Counted from the first letter of the stretch, positions 1 to 12,878 are shown. The stretch is DNA of 64,000 nt from Rhynchospora pubera (GCA_028095005.1 CM051459.1:1727190-1791189), one strand, 5' to 3'. Translations and numbers: made by a program. The notes: generated by a model from the letters alone, not told the origin.

Positions 1-3000
1 TTCCTAAATATTGGATTATACAGGGTAATTATGCCCTATAAATTGCAAATAAAGCAATTCTGAGAATCATTTGAGCATTTCCATCGTTTCTTGATTATTC
101 TATATTATTCCATCACTTTAATCAACATTTAAACTCCTTATTCCGTCTAGAATATGATTCATCTCTTGTTTATTTTAAAAGAATTGATTATACATGGTAA
201 TGACGCATATAATGTGTGAATAATGTGATTATTAGTATTATTTGAGCATTTCGATCGTTTTTGTATTCATTATAAGTCATTCCATCATAATAATCTAAAT
301 TTAAACTCTTCATGCTATGTAGAACATTGGATTATAAAATGCTAATTACACATATAAAGTGCAAATAATTCAATTCTGAGTATCATTTGAGCATTTTCAA
401 TCGTTTATGGATTCATTCGAAATTATTTTGTCACAATAAGGTAATTTTGAACCTTTTATTCTGCTTATAATATGATTCGTATCATGTTTATTCCAAAAGA
501 TAAGATAATAAATGTTAATTACGAATATAAAGTGCAAATAATGTAATTCTGAGTATCATTTGAGCATTTCAATCGTTTCAGTATTCATTCTAAATCATTT
601 CATAGCAATAATCCTCATTTAAACTATTATACTTTCTAGAATATGATTCATATCTTGTTTATTCAAAAAGATTGGATTATAAATTCTAATTACACATATA
701 AAGATAAGCCCATACTATATATTTGATAAGGGATATGGTCAGTAATTATTGTCGTTAGCTTATCTTATCGGCCATTTTGGTACGATTAAGAATTATGTTT
801 TTTTTTCAATACTGTAACTTATTTAATTTTCTTGGGATTGAAAAATTATGACCCGGCCGGTTAATCCGGAAACCCGTAAAAACCCGTAGATAAAAATTAT
901 ATGGGTTGGGTTGGATTACGGGTGGGTCAACTAAGAAAATTTTTTAACCGGTATAATTGGCTTGGGTTAAAATATTGATAAAAATTTGCTAACCCGTCCG
1001 TTGTACAGCACTAATTGGAGCATTTCAAACATTTCTGGATTCATTCTATGTCATTCCATCACAATAATCTTCATTTAAACTCTTTATATAGTATATATTA
1101 TGATTCATATCTTCTTTATTCTAGAAAATTGGATTTAAAATGCTAATTACGCATATAAAGTGCAAATAATGCAATTCTGAGTATCATTTGGGCATTTCAA
1201 TCTTTTCTAGTTTCATTCTATGTCATTCCATCACAATAATCTACATTGAAACTCTTTATATTATTTAGAATATGATTCATATCTAGTTTATTCAAAAAGA
1301 TTAGATTATAAATGCTAATTATGCAAACAAAGTGCAAATAATGCAATTCTGAGTATCATTTGAGCATTTCAATCCTTTCTAGATTCTTTTTATGTCATTC
1401 CATCACAATAATCTACATTTAAATTCTTTATACTATCTAGAATATGATTCATATCTTGTTTATTCAAAAAGATTGGATATAGAAGGTAATTACGCATATA
1501 AAATGCAAATAATGCAATTCTGAGTATTCTTTGATCATTTCAATCGTTTATGGATTCATTCTAAGTCAACTCATCTCAATAATCTATATTTAAACACTTT
1601 ATATAGCTTAGAATGTGATTCATATCTTGTTTATTAAAAAGATTCGATTATAAATGCGAATAATGCAATTCTGAGTTTCATTTGAGCATTTCAAATGTTC
1701 CGGTATTCATTCTAATTCATTTCATCATGATAATCTAATTTTAAATCTTTTATTATGTCTAAAATTTGATTCGTATATTTTTTTTATTCCAAAAGATTCA
1801 ATTATAAATGGTAATTGCTCATTTAAATTGCAAATAATGCAATTCTAAGTATCATTTACACATTTCAATCATTTCTGGATTCACTCTATGTCATTCTATC
1901 ACAATAATCCAACATTTAAACTCTTTATAGTGTCAAGAATATGATTCATTTCTTGTTTATTCAAAAAAATTGGATTATGCATGGAAATTACGCATATAAA
2001 TTGCAAATAAAGCAATTCTGAGTATCATTTGAGGATTTCAATCGTTTCTCGATTCATTCTAAGTCACGCCATCTCAATAATTAACATTTAAACACTTTAT
2101 ATTGTTTACAATATGATTCATATTTTGTTTATTCAAAAGATTCGATTATAAATGCTAATTATGCATGTAAAATGCAAATAATGCACTTCTGAGTATCATT
2201 TGAACATTTCAATCATTTCTAGATTCATTCTTAGTCATTCCATCACGATAATCTACCTTTGAACTCTTTATAATATTTAGAATATGTTTCATATCTTCTT
2301 TATTAAAAAAATAGATTATACATGGTAATTATGCATATGAAGTGCAAATAATGTGATTCTAAGTATCATTTGAGCATTTCAATCATTTCTGGATTCATTC
2401 TAAGTTATGTCATCTCAAGATTCGATTATAAATGCTAATTACGCTTATAAAATGCAAATATTGCACTTCTCAGTATCATTTGAGCATTTCAATCATTTCT
2501 GGTTTCATTCTTAGTCATTCCATCACAATAATCTACATTTAAAGTCTTTATATTGTTTAGAATATGATTCATATCTTCTTTATTCAAAAAATTTGGATTA
2601 TCAATGTCTAATTACGCTTATAAAGTTCAAATAATTTAATTATCAGTATCATTTGAGCATTTCAATCGTTTCTAGATTCATTCTATGTCATTCATTCACA
2701 ATAATCTACATTGAAACTCTTTATATTATCTTGGATATAATTCATATCTCGTTTTTTCAAAAAGATTGGATTATAAATGCTAATTACGCATATAAACTGT
2801 AAATAATGCAATTCTTTTTATCATTTGAGCATTTCAATCGTTTCCAGGTTCATTTTATATCATTCCATCACAATAATCTACATTTAAACTCTTTATACTG
2901 CATAGAATATAATTCATCTCTTGTTTATTCAAAAAGATTGGATTATACATGATAATTACGCACATAAAGTGCAAATAATGCAATTCTGAGTATCATTTTA

Positions 3001-4908
3001 GCTTTTCAATCATTTCTGTATTAATTCTAAGTTATTCCATCACAATAATCTACATTTAAACTCTTTATATTGTTTATTATATAATTCATATCTTGTTTAT
3101 TTAAAAAGACTGGATTATAAATGCTAATTAAGCATATTAAGTGCAAATATTGCAATTCTGAGTATCATTTGAGCATTTCAATCATTTTTCGATTCATTCT
3201 AAGTCATTTCATCACAATAAATTACATTTAAACTCTTTTTATTGTCTATAATTTTTTTATTATCTTGTTTATTGCAAAGATTGGATCATACATGGTAATT
3301 ATGCATATAAAGTGCAAAAAATGCAATTCAAAGTATCATTATAGCATTTCAATCTTTTTTTTATTCATTCTAAGTCATTTCATCGCAATAATCTATATTG
3401 AAATTACTTATACTATCTATAATGAGATTCATATCTTGTTTATTAAAAGAAATTAGATTATAAAAGCAAATTACAAATATAAAGTGCAAACAATGCAATT
3501 CTGCGTACAAATTGAGCATTTCAATCGTTTCTGAATTCAATCTCAGTCAATTCCATCACAATAATCTACATTTAAACTGTTTATGTTGTTTTGAATATGA
3601 TTCATATCTAGTTTATTAAAAAATATTGCATTATACATGGTAAATACGCACAGAAAATGCAAAATAATGCAATTTGAGTATCATTTGATTATCCATCATT
3701 TCTGGATTTATTCTAATTCATTTAGTCTCAATAATCAATACTAAACTCTTTAAACTGTCTAGAATATGATTCATATCTTTTTTTATTCAAAAAGATTGGG
3801 TTTACAAGGTAATTATTTATATAAAGTGCAAATAATGCAATTGTGATAATTATTCGAGCATTTCAATCGTTTCTGGATTCATTCTAAGTCATTGCATCAT
3901 AATAATCAAATTTCGAACCTTTTATACTCTCTATAATATGATACATATCTTATTTATTCCAAAAGATTGGATAAGAAATGTTAAATACGCATATAAAGTA
4001 CAAATAATGCAATTTTGAGTATCATTTAAGTAGTTCAATCGTTTCTGGATTAATTCTAAGTCATTTCATCACAATAATATAATTTGAACCCTTATACCGT
4101 AAAAAATATGATTCATATCTTTTTTAATCCAAAAGACTGTATTAAACATGGTAATTACAGATATAAAGTGCCAATAATGCAATTCTGAGTATCATTTAAG
4201 ATTTTCAATCATTTTTGGATTAATTATAAGTCATTCCATCACAATAATCTACATTTAAACTCTTTCTGTTATATAGAATATGATTCATATTTTTTATTCC
4301 AAAAGATAGGACAATAAATACTACTTACGTATATAAATTGTAAATAATGCAATTCTGAGTATCATTATAGCATTTCAATCATTTTTGTATTCATTCTAAG
4401 TCATTCCATCACAATAATCTACATTGAAACTCTTTATACTGTCTAAAATATGATTCATATATTTTTTTGTTCCTAAATATTGGATTATACAGGATAATTA
4501 TTATGTCTATAAATTGCAAATAAAGCAATTGTGAGTATTATTTGAGCATTTCAATCATTTCTGGATTCATTCTATGTCATTCCGTCGCAATAATCTAAAT
4601 TTAAACTCTTTATACTATTTAGATTGTGATTCATCTCTTGTTTATTTAAAAAGATTGGATTTTACATGGTAATTATGCCTATAAAGTGCAAATAATACAA
4701 TTTTGTGTATCATTCGAGCATTTCAATAGTTTTTAGATTCATTCTAAGTTATTCCATCACATTAATCTATATTTAAACTCTTTATATTATTTAGAATGTG
4801 ATTCCTATCTTGTTTATTCAAAAAAAAAAATGGACTATAAATGCTAATTACGCATATAAAGTGGAAATAATGCAATTCTGAGTATCATTTAAAAATTTCA
4901 ATCGTTTC
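1..4908 (+). repeat. AT-rich tandem satellite, unit about 172 bp
   Basis: Diverged head-to-tail monomers recur. The marker TTTGAGCATTTCAATC falls near 70, 241, 386, 559, 1187, 1359, 1530 and 1681, giving spacings of mostly 171-173 bp. A few shorter spacings (about 145-151) come from deletions inside monomers. Each unit also carries a GGATTATA...GTAATTACGCATATAAAGTGCAAATAATGC block and a CATTCTAAGTCATTCCATCACAATAATC block. Monomers differ visibly, so the array is old or not recently homogenised. No open frame over 65 codons lies inside. The unit length is typical of plant centromeric or subtelomeric satellites, but nothing here proves which. Confidence 0.93.
694..1013. mobile_element. hAT-type remnant interrupting the satellite
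   Basis: Satellite sequence stops near 694 and resumes at 1014. The segment between is rich in AACCCG/CGGGTT words and ends CCCGTCCGTTGTACAGCACTA. That end resembles the right terminus of the intact hAT MITE at 61126-61704 (GTACACCCCTA). The left end has no recognisable terminal repeat and about 30 bp of the satellite unit is missing, so the copy looks truncated or rearranged. Confidence 0.6.
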
Positions 4909-5270
4909 TTAAACTAGATATAAAGAGTTTGCATTATTTTCACTTTATATGCGTAATTAACATGTATAATGTAATCTTTTCGAATAAACGAGATATGAGG
5001 AGTTCAAAGGTAGATTATTTTGATGAAATGATTTAGAATGAATCCATAATCGATTGAAATGCTCAAATGATACACAAAATTGCATTATTTGAACTATATA
5101 TGTGTAATTACCTTGTATAATTTGTTGAATAAATAAGATATGAATCATATTCTATACAATATAAAGTGTTTAATTGTAGGTTTTTGTTATGGAATGACTT
5201 AGAATGAATCCAAAAATGATTGAAATGCTCAAATGATAATCTGAATTGCACTATTTGCACTTTATACTAT
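4909..5270 (-). repeat. Inverted block of the same satellite
   Basis: From about 4909 the monomers read as the reverse complement of the preceding array. Examples are GATTGAAATGCTCAAATGAT at 5054 and 5218, and TAAAGAGTTT at 4921. About two units follow before unique sequence starts near 5270. The junction is abrupt, which suggests an inversion or a fold-back join inside the array. Confidence 0.85.
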
Positions 5271-5366
5271 CATTTCAGTATTCAATCAATAATATTATTG
5301 TCATTATTGTGTCACATATAAACGTTCGACGAAGAATTTTCAGTAGAAGTTGAATTGGATTCTTAA

Positions 5367-5578
5367 TGGGTGTGTTTGGCAGTGTTGTATCGAACAACGA
5401 ACAAGAATTAGCCCCATTTGTTTTGGAGTTCGCAGTTCCCAGTTCGCTATTCTCAATTTTTGGGGAATTGAGAATTAAACTGTTGTTCGTAGTTCGTGCC
5501 TGTTCGGCTATTGTTTGATTAATGTGAACTGCTGCTATTCGGGAACAATTTGTTGGTGCACACGGACAAACACGGCCA
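5367..5578. mobile_element. Small MITE with TAA target duplication
   Basis: The ends are TGGGTGTGTTTGGCA and the inverted TGGACAAACACGGCCA-like terminus, flanked on both sides by TAA (5364-5366 and 5579-5581). Size (212 bp), 3-bp TAA duplication and a terminal repeat rich in GTTTGG fit a PIF/Harbinger (Tourist-like) MITE. The interior is not related to the other MITE families in this window and no protein is encoded. Confidence 0.5.
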
Positions 5579-5926
5579 TAATGTCCTTTTTCTTTCTTGT
5601 ATGAGCCTCACGAGTGCCACACAGTGAAAATAAATAATGTTATATTGGTCATGAGTCCTGACTGTTATGACAAGTTATAGAACTACTAAATGTCATTAAA
5701 ATAAGGACGCCACTATTTGGATCAATTTATTTATGAACTGTGGAGAAGCTTTGTCTAGATTATTGTCAACAGATGGAAGCACTGAATAGATGCGTACCTG
5801 ATTTCTCCCATCGCAAAACAAATTTCGAAAGTACCATATCATCAAATTCTTTTCTTTGTTTTCCTGGCTTGAATTTGCCCATTTCTTTGCGAATGGCTGG
5901 TAAATACTTATGACTGAAATATAAAT

Positions 5927-6086
5927 GGGTGTGTTTGGATTGTTGGAAGAAAGAAGAAGAAGAAGAAGGAAGAAGAAGAAAAAAAATTATAAACAATCCA
6001 AACTCTTCACAAAATTACACACTTTCCAATACTTCTTCCCACTTCTTACCTTCTTCCCTTCTTCCCACACCCATCCAAACGCACCC
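5927..6086 (+). mobile_element. Tourist-like MITE, GGGTGYGTTTGGAT family, copy 1
   Basis: Starts GGGTGTGTTTGGAT, ends ATCCAAACGCACCC, and is flanked by AAT on both sides. The core ATAAACAATCCAAACTCTTC followed by ACAAAATTACACACTT is shared by at least eight other places in the window. It carries a purine-rich GAAGAA stretch near its left end. The short open frames on both strands here are by-products of that repeat. Confidence 0.82.
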
Positions 6087-6324
6087 AATAAGTAAATTAA
6101 CTTTACTGATTGCAAATCATAATAGCTAAAATGCAAATATTTATTTCAATTTCCAGGTACGTATTGAGATGTAAAGCCTAAAATGTGAATCAAATTAATT
6201 AGTAGTAAATATTAAAAAAAAACGAGCGTATAATAACCAGCAAAAAGTTTGTTAAAATATAAACATGATGGTAGGTCCATTTTTCTTCAACACCGTACCG
6301 GCGTCCACACGAGGATGGAATCAC

Positions 6325-6525
6325 ATCCTCTACCAACCATAAATAGTTGGTAGAGGGCCAACGTTTGATCTAAACCGTTAGATCTAATCTCAATGGTTAA
6401 GGGAGCCCCGTGCATGTAACCTAGATTGATAGGCCCGAAAAATTTTAACCGTCGAGATTAGATCTAACGGCTCGGATCAAACGTTGGCCCTCTACCAACC
6501 TCAAAAAGTTGGTAGAGGATACGCT
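6325..6525. mobile_element. Foldback MITE, CCCCGTGCAT family, copy 1
   Basis: Two inverted modules face each other around a short centre. CTCTACCAACC...GTTGGTAGAGGGCCAACGTTTGATC on the left is matched by the reverse complement on the right (GATCAAACGTTGGCCCTCTACCAACC). The centre reads GCCCCGTGCATGTAACCTAGATTGATAGGCCCGAAAA in pieces and matches the centre of the element at 63455-63640. Each arm is itself a small hairpin. No target duplication was resolved. Confidence 0.65.
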
Positions 6526-7860
6526 CCCCAAGCGCTCCCCACGAGGATATACAGTTTGACCAAATAGCTACCAAGGTAAAAGTTCCCGCTATTTATATTA
6601 TTCTTGACTTCAAAAAGACAATCCTCATAGAAGGTGGATCATGATATAATTGTTTACTTGTGAATAAATTTTGAGGTCATTGAACGTTACATGATACATA
6701 CCTTTACTAGGGTGAAGTTTGAGACCTTAAATCAACAGAACTTAGAACAATTTTCTTTTCTTTGTAACATGATATATAATACAAGAAAGAAGCAAAGAAA
6801 ATAAAATATAATCTTACAGGTACGAGACTGATTAGGAGAAATGATTGAATAAAGAGGCGGCGGCGAGAAGGGTAAAAGCACATGATATGATAAACGACAA
6901 AATCCTCCAAAATCTTTACTAATTTACAATTTCTTGCTAGGGCTGTCAATGGATACAGTACAGTACGGTAGAAAGTATTTTCATACCCGTACCTGTTAAA
7001 TCTTTCTTTACCCGTATTCGTACCTATACCCGTTAAAAATAGCTTTACCCGTACCTTATCCGTACCCGTTAAGAATTAGCGGTACGGGTACGGTAACGGT
7101 AAAAAATGGATATAATAATAATAAAATTTGTACACTTTGTATAACTAAATTATATCAATAAATATATTAATAAAGTGTAACAATGATGGCGAATATTTTT
7201 GGTTTTTTGTTTTTTATTTTTTTGTACACTGAATGGAAAGAATTATAGATCTTAAATAAAATCTAGCAATATTTTTTACCAATCATGCAATATAAGATGT
7301 CATATGTATCATGTAATTGTATCTTTTTAATTGTGACAATTATCCGTTTTCATAACGGATACGAAATAGTTTTTACCCGTACCCGTTAAATTAACGAAAA
7401 AATTTCCTTACCGTACCCGTACCCGTTAACTTAACGAAATTTTTTTTTTTATACCCCTCAAAACTGAGAAAATAAAGTTCAAACTCCTCATTTTAGCCCC
7501 CCAAATTTGGGACGCCTTCTATATTTGCCCCTGTGATATATTTTCTAACATAAATAAAATTAAAATAATCAAATTGAAAATTTCTGACCTTTTTACCTTG
7601 TTCGAATCAGACCCAGACTACCCAGTCGATCGAATCGATTCGCTTCTCTTCAACTCATTTCTCTCTCGCCGACTGAAACCAGACCAAGACATAAACCCTA
7701 GATATGCTGATCTATCTCCTCTCTTTCAACTCATCTCAATACCCATCTCATCTGTTCTCTCTCCCCGACTGAGACCAGACCAGACCCAAACATCTCTTCT
7801 CTAGCCGATTGAGACCAGACCCAAACCGCACGCCCCTCCGTCAGCTTGCCTCTCTCTGCA

Positions 7861-8905
7861 ATGAATCGTCGTTCGAGCAGATCAGAGTCATCGCCTTCAG
7901 TGTCGTCGAGCGTCGCACCCCAGCCAAGTCGAAGGGAAGAGTTGCCTCTCTTACCATGGAGAACGTTAAGAGGTTTGTGAGCAGAACCGAAGACAATCCA
8001 TGGAGAACGTTCTATAAATGTTTAAACAAGGTAATGGTAATCCAGTGAACTCCTTATTTTTTTTGTTTATAGGCTGTTAATCTCGTAGAGGCTCCTCTTT
8101 CCATTCTTGGAAAATTTGTTGTTTTCTTTTTGGAGCTCGCAAAAAATTGAATTCTGACTACTGTATGTGAGATTTTATTATTTTCAATGATAAAAGGGTC
8201 TGGATTCGAACAAGAAGGTTATGTGAGATTAAAAGGGTTATGTGAAATTTGACCCATTTATTATGTGTAAATAAGGTTATTTTCAATGGTAAAAGGGTCT
8301 GTATTTGACTACTGAAAATTTGATCCATTCATTATGTGAGATTTGCAATGCTTGTAATGCTTAGTAAAGAAGGTTTTCTTGCTGTTTGAACCAGGTGCAG
8401 TAGTATAGGGAAGACTTCAGATGAAAGGCCAAACCAATGACTATTCATCTTTAATTATGCTAAAAATAGGGAAAATTTCATAAAAAGATTATTAAATTAT
8501 CTTTTCCCAATTATATGGATCTAATATATACCATATTAATTACTAATTTTTTCCCCTAAAAGATGACTCCGTGCAGATCTAAGAAATGCAAATGTTGTTA
8601 TTCCTTTCGTCCACTATGAGCTAGATGGTAGAGTCGAAGATAAATTGGACAATCTGATTGATCAATTCAATAAGAAATGTGAAGTCAATGATCGTCAAAT
8701 TAAAGTCCTTGTTGCATCATTTGACAAGATTAAAGTGCATAATACAATCAATGTCACTGTGATTATTGTTCTTTTAATGATTATTTTGGTCCTTTTAATT
8801 GTAGTTGTAAGAATTCAGGAGTGTGGATGGATGTATGTATGTATGTATGTATGTATGAATTTGGATTTTTATGTAACTGTTAAGATGAATTCAGTAGCGC
8901 TTTGA
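7861..8905 (+). pseudogene. GRF-type zinc-finger protein relic with C-terminal membrane segment
   Basis: I read this as a decayed member of the small plant GRF zinc-finger proteins (At4g04775-like), which combine a GRF finger, a coiled coil and a C-terminal membrane helix. An ATG at 7861 opens a serine-rich N-terminus. After a frame change the words KRFVSRTEDNPWRTFYKC (7953-8020) match the GRF core, normally TxxNPGRRFYxC. The first CxC of the finger is lost and NPG has become NPW. A good donor (CAAG/GTAATG) follows at 8031. A later exon (about 8571-8905) gives a charged coiled-coil segment, DNLIDQFNKKCEVNDRQIK, then a run of about 20 I/V/L residues. A TGTA microsatellite sits in its tail. The frame shift and missing cysteines argue for a pseudogene, probably carried by the surrounding element. 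Function is not asserted. Confidence 0.55.
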
Positions 8906-9929
8906 TGAATTCAGTAGCCTTTTTGAACTATTTTCATGAGTTTGTTGCTTTTATATTGCTTATATTACTTCAGTATGTTTTGAGAATCGAAAAAAAAATA
9001 TGTCGCATCCATTTTTTTAGATACAAATTGACGTTGCTTCTAGAACTGAAAATAAAATATTGGTAAGCTGAAAGGAGCTCATTTTATAGTTTTGTGGTTC
9101 AGGTGCAGAACCAAAACGGGTTTCACCTGCTTGAAGTCTTTTTTTCGTAGCTTGTCCATATTAGAGACAATTTGATTTCAATTTTGCTCTCTCTGTTGAA
9201 TATTGAAGATAATAGAGGGGGCCAAAAGGACGATTAAAATGGTAACACTAAAATGACGATTAATATAGTACAGGTACAAGCAAGCAACTAATATCTAGGC
9301 AAGCTTTACCATTCAAAATACTACAAGCAAGCATTGCTGGTACAAGTACAAGCATTACAAGTATCTAATATCTAGGCTAAACAGTATATTACAGAAAATA
9401 GCATTAGAAGTATCCATCAAAAAAATACAAATTCAAGCATCTGGACATACTACTAAAATTAATAGCTAAGCATTACAGCAACAATCAAATTTATTTGCTT
9501 CTCTCAAATTAGACCCTAATAGCATTAACAAAATGATTCCAGCACAAAATGATGCTTCTCTCAAATCAACCCTGCTTTTTAGATGGACCACATACTACTT
9601 TTTTAACTCCCATTCTCTTTCTGCAAAACATGGTTTAATATTGGGAAAATTTTTGTTAGAGTTATTACAGATCAGATATTTCAATTCAATTATGTTATAT
9701 ATAAATTACCTTTTTCTAGTTTTATGTCCTTTTTGGACTGCTTCTTTGCACGTCCTTGCTTGATGGCCAAATATGCTGCATCTTTTGCATTGTTTTTTCC
9801 TTGTATCCAATTCAAGACAACTTCAGATAGAAAAATGCAAATTTACTCATAGCATCAGTTGTGGAATTGAAATTAGTATAATTGCAGAAATTGTTCTACT
9901 ATTTGTGAAATTGACAAAACTATTTGTTT

Positions 9930-10400
9930 GTTTATGGACATGTCCTACTATCCAAAACAGAAATTCAGTACAACCCAGCGGATTTCTAGACAAAACAAAA
10001 GAAGATCAAGCTTCGTGCATTTGTGCGAGAGAAAAAGAAATGGCACGTTACTCAAACCCATTGACAAACACAAATGCGGTGAAAAGAAAGAAATTTCCAG
10101 ACAAACCTCGTTCGTGCGAGAGAGAGAAGCTTCGTGCAGAGTATTACTCAAGCTCGAGCTCTCATGGCCATGGCAGCAACTTTATCCATTTGTGCGAGAG
10201 AGAGGAGAAGATCGTGTGGGGGAGAGGAGAAATCCTTCAATCTAGGTTTAGTACAGAAGGTGGACGGAGGTGCTAGAAAGGCTGCTCGGTGCGAGATGGA
10301 GAGATCGACATTTTTCAATCTTTCGATCTAGGTTCCTTCTTTGTGCGAGAAGAGAAAGAGACGGTTGAAGAGAAGAGATGGGTCTGGCTCGAGTTCCTTC
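9930..10400 (-). other. Leader-like stretch at the right end of the nested element
   Basis: This part is rich in GTGCGAGAGAGAG words on the + strand. Read on the minus strand it is CT-rich (TCTCTCTCGCAC), like the 5' leader of a plant transcript. Frames open for up to 167 codons on the + strand (9773-10276) show no domain I recognise and lack convincing codon structure. I regard this as captured or decayed genic sequence of unknown origin, not a gene. Confidence 0.25.
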
Positions 10401-10718
10401 GCGTCTAAATCGACTTGTTCAGCGAATGGGTCTAGATTCGAACAAGGGTAAAAGAGTAAAAAATTTTCAATTTTATTATTTTAATCTTATTTATATTAGA
10501 AAACATGTCAGAGGGGCAAATACAAAAGGCGTCCCAAATTCAGACGGGTAAAATCAGGAGTTTGAACTTTCGGAAGGTAAATCCTGTATTTCCTCAGTTT
10601 TGAGGGGTACAGAAAAAATTTTCCCTAACGAAAATAAAACTTCATCCATATCCATCTTATACGGTACGGTACAATACGAATTGGATAAACGGATTTCATT
10701 GACAGTCCTATTTCTTGC

Positions 10719-11024
10719 TCTGTGAGGTTTAGGAGAGGACAAGGGGTCTGAGACCGCACCGTGCAAATACTGGGTCTCTATTTTTATAGAGAAAATAAAG
10801 GTAAATTTTGCGCCGACCTCAGCAAAAAATGTTGAATGTTCTCACAGTTATAATATAAAAATTTATCACGGCAGGTACATTTGACACGTTGTTTTGTCAG
10901 TGACAGAGTAGAAGTAATTTGGAACTCATAGAATATAATTATTTTGTAAAACTATTTCGCCCAATTAATACAGATTTTGATGGATGTGCATATATTAAAA
11001 AGAGTTTTTTTTTTTTCCTTTTTG
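10719..11024. other. Intergenic, no feature seen
   Basis: AT-rich sequence between the hAT element and the next MITE. No repeat, RNA gene or credible open frame was seen. Confidence 0.5.
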
Positions 11025-11181
11025 GGGTGCGTTTGGATAGGTGTGGGAAGAAAAGAAGAAAGAAATAAGTGGAAAGAAGTACTGAGAAATGTGTAACTTT
11101 GTGAAGAGTTTGGATTGTTTATAATTTTTTTTCTTCTTCTTCCTTCTTCTTCTTCTTTTTTCCAACGATCCAAACGCACCC
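11025..11181 (-). mobile_element. Tourist-like MITE, GGGTGYGTTTGGAT family, copy 2 (reverse)
   Basis: GGGTGCGTTTGGAT on the left and ATCCAAACGCACCC on the right are flanked by TTG on each side. The shared core is present in reverse complement (GTAACTTTGTGAAGAGTTTG). Compared with copy 1, orientation is opposite but size (157 bp) and the GAAGAA/TTCTTC tract are alike. Confidence 0.8.
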
Positions 11182-12720
11182 TTGGAGATCATGTTCTGTT
11201 CTTATAGTATAGGTTTACAGTGAATTTGTTTTTGTATGGTTTTCTAATTATCTGACGAGCTGATTTTTTTTTTTTTTTTTTTTGTGACTAAAGAGGATTG
11301 AGCTAGGCCGTGATTGAATTAAAAGCAAAGAGCATCTTTCCTTCCAAACAAAACAAAAGAAGCATGAATTGGATGAATTGGATAATCTGACGAGCTGGTC
11401 TTGTAAGTTGTAAACCGATCCATATGAACATAACTTTTTACTAACTCTCAGGCTCAGCAAACATTACGTTTCTGGGCCTCATAAAAAAAAATTGATGCTA
11501 AGGCGTGGACTGGAGCAGGACTATCCGGCCCATAATAGATAAGAGTAGAGTGGAGTGCCGAAAAAATTAAAACTGACGTTACTGTTCATTCGAATTTCGA
11601 AAATAACAGTTCAGAATTCAAAATTTTAAAAATAATATCGCTGGATCGTCATCCGGATTGACGAAATCATAAAACTCTTGGATCGTCATCTGGGATGACG
11701 ACCCAAGTTTCGATCGGCATCCCAATTGACGGTCCAATTAAAGTTGCGTTTCAAATGGATTGCCAATCCAACTTTTGTAATTTTTTATTTGCAATTTTAT
11801 CTTTAGCCCTCAACTTTTTTATTATTACAAAATATATAACTAGGGATTAATAATTAAATATAATTGATACTTCTATAATGAAATATAAATAATAAAGTAT
11901 ATAATTAAATTATTTATGTTAAATACATAATATTATATATGTGTAAAATACTTATATATATATATATATATTATGTATCATATATTTTATATATTATTGT
12001 TTATATATTAAAGTATATGATACATAAAATGTACATATATTTTTATGTATATTTATTTGTACATTAAAATTTTTTTAAATATTAATATCTCCATTTAATG
12101 TATAAGAAAGTTTTTTTTATTGGACTATTTTGTAAAAAATAATAATTTTAGGGTCATCGGCGTATAAATTCAACAAAAATATATTCAATTTTTCATCGAT
12201 GACCCTAAAATTATTATTTTTACAATATAGTCCAATAATTTTTTTTATACATTAAATGTAAATAAAAATATATAAAATATTTTAATGTATAAATTAATAT
12301 ACATATAAATATATAAAAGATTTTTCATATACATATATAATTATTATTTGTATGTACATTTAATGCATATAATTTTTTTATTTACTTGTTAATTTATGGT
12401 AGAAGCAGATTTTTAACCATAATTAATTTGTCTGGGATGTCATTGGGAATTGATTTACCAATTCAACATATATGTAATTATTTTCTTTCTTTTAAAAAAG
12501 AAAGAAATACGGTTCTTTATCTTTTCTTCCCCCTAAATTTTAACTTGACTTACTTGAATTTAAATGAAAAAAAAGAGTCGAAACCAATATCAACGAAATA
12601 CGCCATCAGCCTGGTAAAAAGGAAATTTTTTTTTATTATTTTCGTTGATATTGGAATATGTTATTGCTAACATTTATGTAATAACCCTCCCCAGCCTCAC
12701 CTTCCTCGTTTAATACTCTT

Positions 12721-12878
12721 GGCTCTGTTTGGATAACCACGGGAATAAGGAAATAGCCCTCTTCCTTATTCCTAACCATCCAAATTTATTATAAACAATC
12801 CAAACTCTTCACAAAGTTACACACTTCTCAATGCTTCTTCCCTTATTCCTCTTATTCCCACACCATCCAAACGGAACA
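12721..12878 (+). mobile_element. Tourist-like MITE, GGCTCYGTTTGGAT subfamily
   Basis: It begins GGCTCTGTTTGGAT and ends ATCCAAACGGAACA, with the family core (ATTTATTATAAACAATCCAA, ACTCTTCACAAAGTTACACAC) between. It sits in the loop of the palindromic Mutator-like element, so it inserted there or was carried along. The flanking 3-bp duplication is no longer clear. Confidence 0.7.

Larger units (their letters stand above)
7438..10622. mobile_element. Long-TIR element nested in the hAT element
   Basis: The outer 190 bp or so at each end are inverted copies. ACCCCTCAAAACTGAG, AGTTCAAACTCCT, GGGACGCCTTCTATATTTGCC and the TTGTTCGAATC region at 7450-7608 all recur in reverse complement at 10430-10610. 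This resembles a Mutator-like or other foldback element. A clean target duplication could not be fixed (TAACG-like sequence flanks both sides). Inside lies a gene-like segment (GRF pseudogene at 7861-8905) and, at the right, a purine-rich stretch. This makes it a candidate gene-capturing (Pack-MULE-like) element. Confidence 0.6.
6938..10710. mobile_element. hAT element with 8-bp target duplication, carrying a nested insertion
   Basis: The left end TAGGGCTGTCAATGG and the right end TTCATTGACAGTCCTA are inverted copies. Both are flanked by the perfect 8-bp duplication TTTCTTGC (6930-6937 and 10711-10718), the hallmark of hAT transposition. The element's own sequence (6938 to about 7437, plus about 10623-10710) totals roughly 590 bp and is full of TACCCGTACCCGTTAA words. 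It is thus close in size and style to the 579-bp hAT MITE at 61126. No hAT transposase was found. The remaining 3.2 kb is a second element inserted into it. Confidence 0.85.

Noticed and set aside
3265..3456. Short open frame inside the satellite (and others like it at 4957-5148)
   Set aside because: First codon is TTG, it lies across satellite monomers, and neighbouring monomers do not keep the frame.
9773..10276. 167-codon open frame in the nested long-TIR element
   Set aside because: No family resemblance, overlapping frames on both strands of similar length, and purine-repeat composition.
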